From positions 1 through 47,562 of the forward strand of contig CACPBQ010000013.1 of assembly GCA_902632125.1 (NCBI GenBank): a stretch of 47,562 nucleotides of DNA. Direction: 5' to 3'. The notes under the pieces were generated by a model that worked only from the letters and a program-made list of their open reading frames with translations, did not search any database and was not told the origin of the DNA. Below are positions 46,325 through 47,562 of the stretch, piece after piece. This DNA is from Paracoccaceae bacterium. Lineage in GTDB: Bacteria > Pseudomonadota > Alphaproteobacteria > Rhodobacterales > Rhodobacteraceae. How positions within the stretch are numbered: position 1 is the stretch's first letter; each line of letters starts with the position of its first letter. A program made the position numbers and the translations under genes.

Positions 46325-47562
46325 TTGTTTGAGAGTTTATCTGAGAGACTTTCCGGTGTTTTCGATCGGCTGACCAAACAAGGTGCCCTGTCCGAAGATG
46401 ATGTAAAAACAGCTCTTCGAGAAGTTAGGGTAGCTCTTTTAGAGGCTGACGTTTCTCTATCTGTTGCGCGAGATTTCATAAAAGCTGTACAAGATAAAGC
46501 AACAGGTCAAACTGTAACAAAATCAGTCACACCGGGCCAGCAAGTCGTGAAAATTGTTCACGATGAGCTTGTATACTTTTTGGCGGGCGAAGAGGACCCT
46601 GACAAACTCAAAATCGATAATCCACCCGCACCCATTCTTATGGTGGGACTTCAAGGCTCAGGCAAAACAACAACCTCAGCAAAATTAGCGAACAGATTTA
46701 AACAAAAAGATGGGAAAAAGGTTTTAATGGCATCCTTGGACGTAAATCGTCCGGCAGCTATGGAACAGTTACAAATTCTTGGCTCCCAAATTGAAGTCGA
46801 TACCCTGCCTATTGTGAAAGGGGAGGATCCTTTGGCAATAGCAAAAAGGGCAAAAACTCAAGCCTCTTTGGGCGGTTATGATATTTATATTCTCGATACC
46901 GCAGGTCGCCTCCACATCGACCAAGAGTTAATCGCCCAAGCTGCAGCCGTCAGAGACGTTGCCAATCCTAGAGAGACACTTTTGGTTGTTGATGGTTTAA
47001 CAGGACAGGATGCTGTCAACGTTGCCACTGAATTTGATGACAAAATTGGAGTTAGTGGCGTCGTTCTAACACGAATGGATGGTGATGGAAGGGGCGGTGC
47101 AGCGTTATCAATGCGTGCGGTCACTGGTAAACCAATAAGATTTGTTGGTGTTGGTGAAAAAATAGATGCGCTCGAAACATTCGAACCTGAGAGAGTTGCT
47201 GGTCGCATTCTCGGCATGGGCGATATCGTTTCATTAGTTGAAAAAGCCCAAGAGACTATTGAGGCAGAACAAGCCCAAAAAATGATGAAGCGCTTTCAAA
47301 AGGGCCAATTCAATATGAATGATCTGAAAACACAAATCGAACAAATGATGAAAATGGGTGGTGTTGAAAGTATAATGGGTATGATGCCCGGTATGGGGAA
47401 AATGGCTAAACAAGCCTCTGAAATGGGAATGGATGACACGGTATTCAAAAAGCAGATCGCACTAATCAATTCAATGACTAAAAGAGAACGTGCAAACCCT
47501 CAAATTTTGCAAGCAAGCAGAAAGAAACGGATAGCCGCTGGTTCTGGAATGGATGTAAGTGA
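46325..47562 (+). CDS. ffh: signal recognition particle protein Ffh (3' end outside window)
   Basis: Ffh binds 4.5S RNA and signal peptides and targets nascent membrane proteins through FtsY. The frame is open to the right edge, so only the first 412 codons are present. The start is TTG at 46325, with GAGGAG six bases upstream; the product begins FESLSERLSGVFDRLTK after the initiator. The N domain covers about 1-95. The G domain has the P-loop VGLQGSGKTTT (about 104-114), DVNRPAAMEQL, DTAGRL and TRMDGDGRGGAAL. The M domain starts near 300 with Met-rich MMKMGGVESIMGMMPGMGKM, the RNA and signal-peptide binding part. Confidence 0.97.
   Translation, partial: MFESLSERLSGVFDRLTKQGALSEDDVKTALREVRVALLEADVSLSVARDFIKAVQDKATGQTVTKSVTPGQQVVKIVHDELVYFLAGEEDPDKLKIDNPPAPILMVGLQGSGKTTTSAKLANRFKQKDGKKVLMASLDVNRPAAMEQLQILGSQIEVDTLPIVKGEDPLAIAKRAKTQASLGGYDIYILDTAGRLHIDQELIAQAAAVRDVANPRETLLVVDGLTGQDAVNVATEFDDKIGVSGVVLTRMDGDGRGGAALSMRAVTGKPIRFVGVGEKIDALETFEPERVAGRILGMGDIVSLVEKAQETIEAEQAQKMMKRFQKGQFNMNDLKTQIEQMMKMGGVESIMGMMPGMGKMAKQASEMGMDDTVFKKQIALINSMTKRERANPQILQASRKKRIAAGSGMDVS

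Noticed and set aside
1-47562. Mobile elements, prophage, CRISPR arrays, toxin-antitoxin pairs
   Set aside because: I found no transposase, integrase, phage gene, Cas gene, regularly spaced repeats or recognisable toxin-antitoxin pair on either strand.

Overview
This window comes from an AT-rich alphaproteobacterium. Rhodobacterales (the marine roseobacter group) is the best fit. The evidence is the alphaproteobacterial form of RpoB and RpoC, separate b and b' subunits in the F0 operon, the short HPr kinase followed by RapZ, EIIA-Man and HPr, a tRNA-Trp(CCA) of the alphaproteobacterial type with encoded CCA, and an xsc-pta-tauE-soeABC sulfonate cluster. The low GC points to a streamlined pelagic lineage rather than a typical high-GC roseobacter. 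An HTCC2255/NAC11-7-like organism is possible, but that is inference from memory.

Region 1 (1-13.5 kb): a small unknown gene and a DMT transporter, then the transcription/translation block on the minus strand, read secE-nusG-rplK-rplA-rplJ-rplL-rpoB-rpoC. Structured RNA is visible before rplK and rplJ and between rplL and rpoB. Region 2 (13.5-21.6 kb): an accessory stretch with mixed strands between secE and tRNA-Trp, genes that are often neighbours in this order. It holds a YczE-like membrane protein, pterin carbinolamine dehydratase, a redoxin, a variant SDR, a GAF protein, a DUF3833-type lipoprotein, a 53-residue membrane microprotein, a thermonuclease-like protein, an acetylpolyamine amidohydrolase-like enzyme and a CopC-CopD pair. 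Region 3 (21.6-29.3 kb): tRNA-Trp, 3-hydroxybutyryl-CoA dehydrogenase, then a minus-strand block. That block has the regulatory PTS set (hprK, rapZ, EIIA, HPr) with an acyltransferase, the electron-transfer flavoprotein pair, a cobalamin adenosyltransferase, a HIG1-like protein and an SDR.

Region 4 (29.4-43 kb, all plus strand): parC, a DegT-family PLP enzyme, then tpa, xsc, pta, a TauE-type exporter and soeABC. Together these encode a complete cytoplasmic route from taurine to acetyl-CoA and sulfate. Tpa makes sulfoacetaldehyde, Xsc cleaves it with phosphate to acetyl phosphate and sulfite, Pta makes acetyl-CoA, TauE can export sulfite, and SoeABC oxidises sulfite and feeds electrons to quinone. 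No taurine importer, TauR regulator or alanine dehydrogenase is in the window.

Region 5 (43-47.6 kb): the F0 operon atpI-atpB-atpE-b'-b on the minus strand, a divergent ArsR-family regulator with a perfect palindromic operator on its own promoter, and the start of ffh. ffh is preceded by a near-consensus promoter and a leader with three adjacent hairpins. I see no insertion sequence, prophage, CRISPR array or rRNA. The best candidates for something undescribed are the ffh leader RNA, the DegT enzyme next to the taurine genes, the self-operator ArsR beside the ATP synthase operon, and the membrane microprotein.
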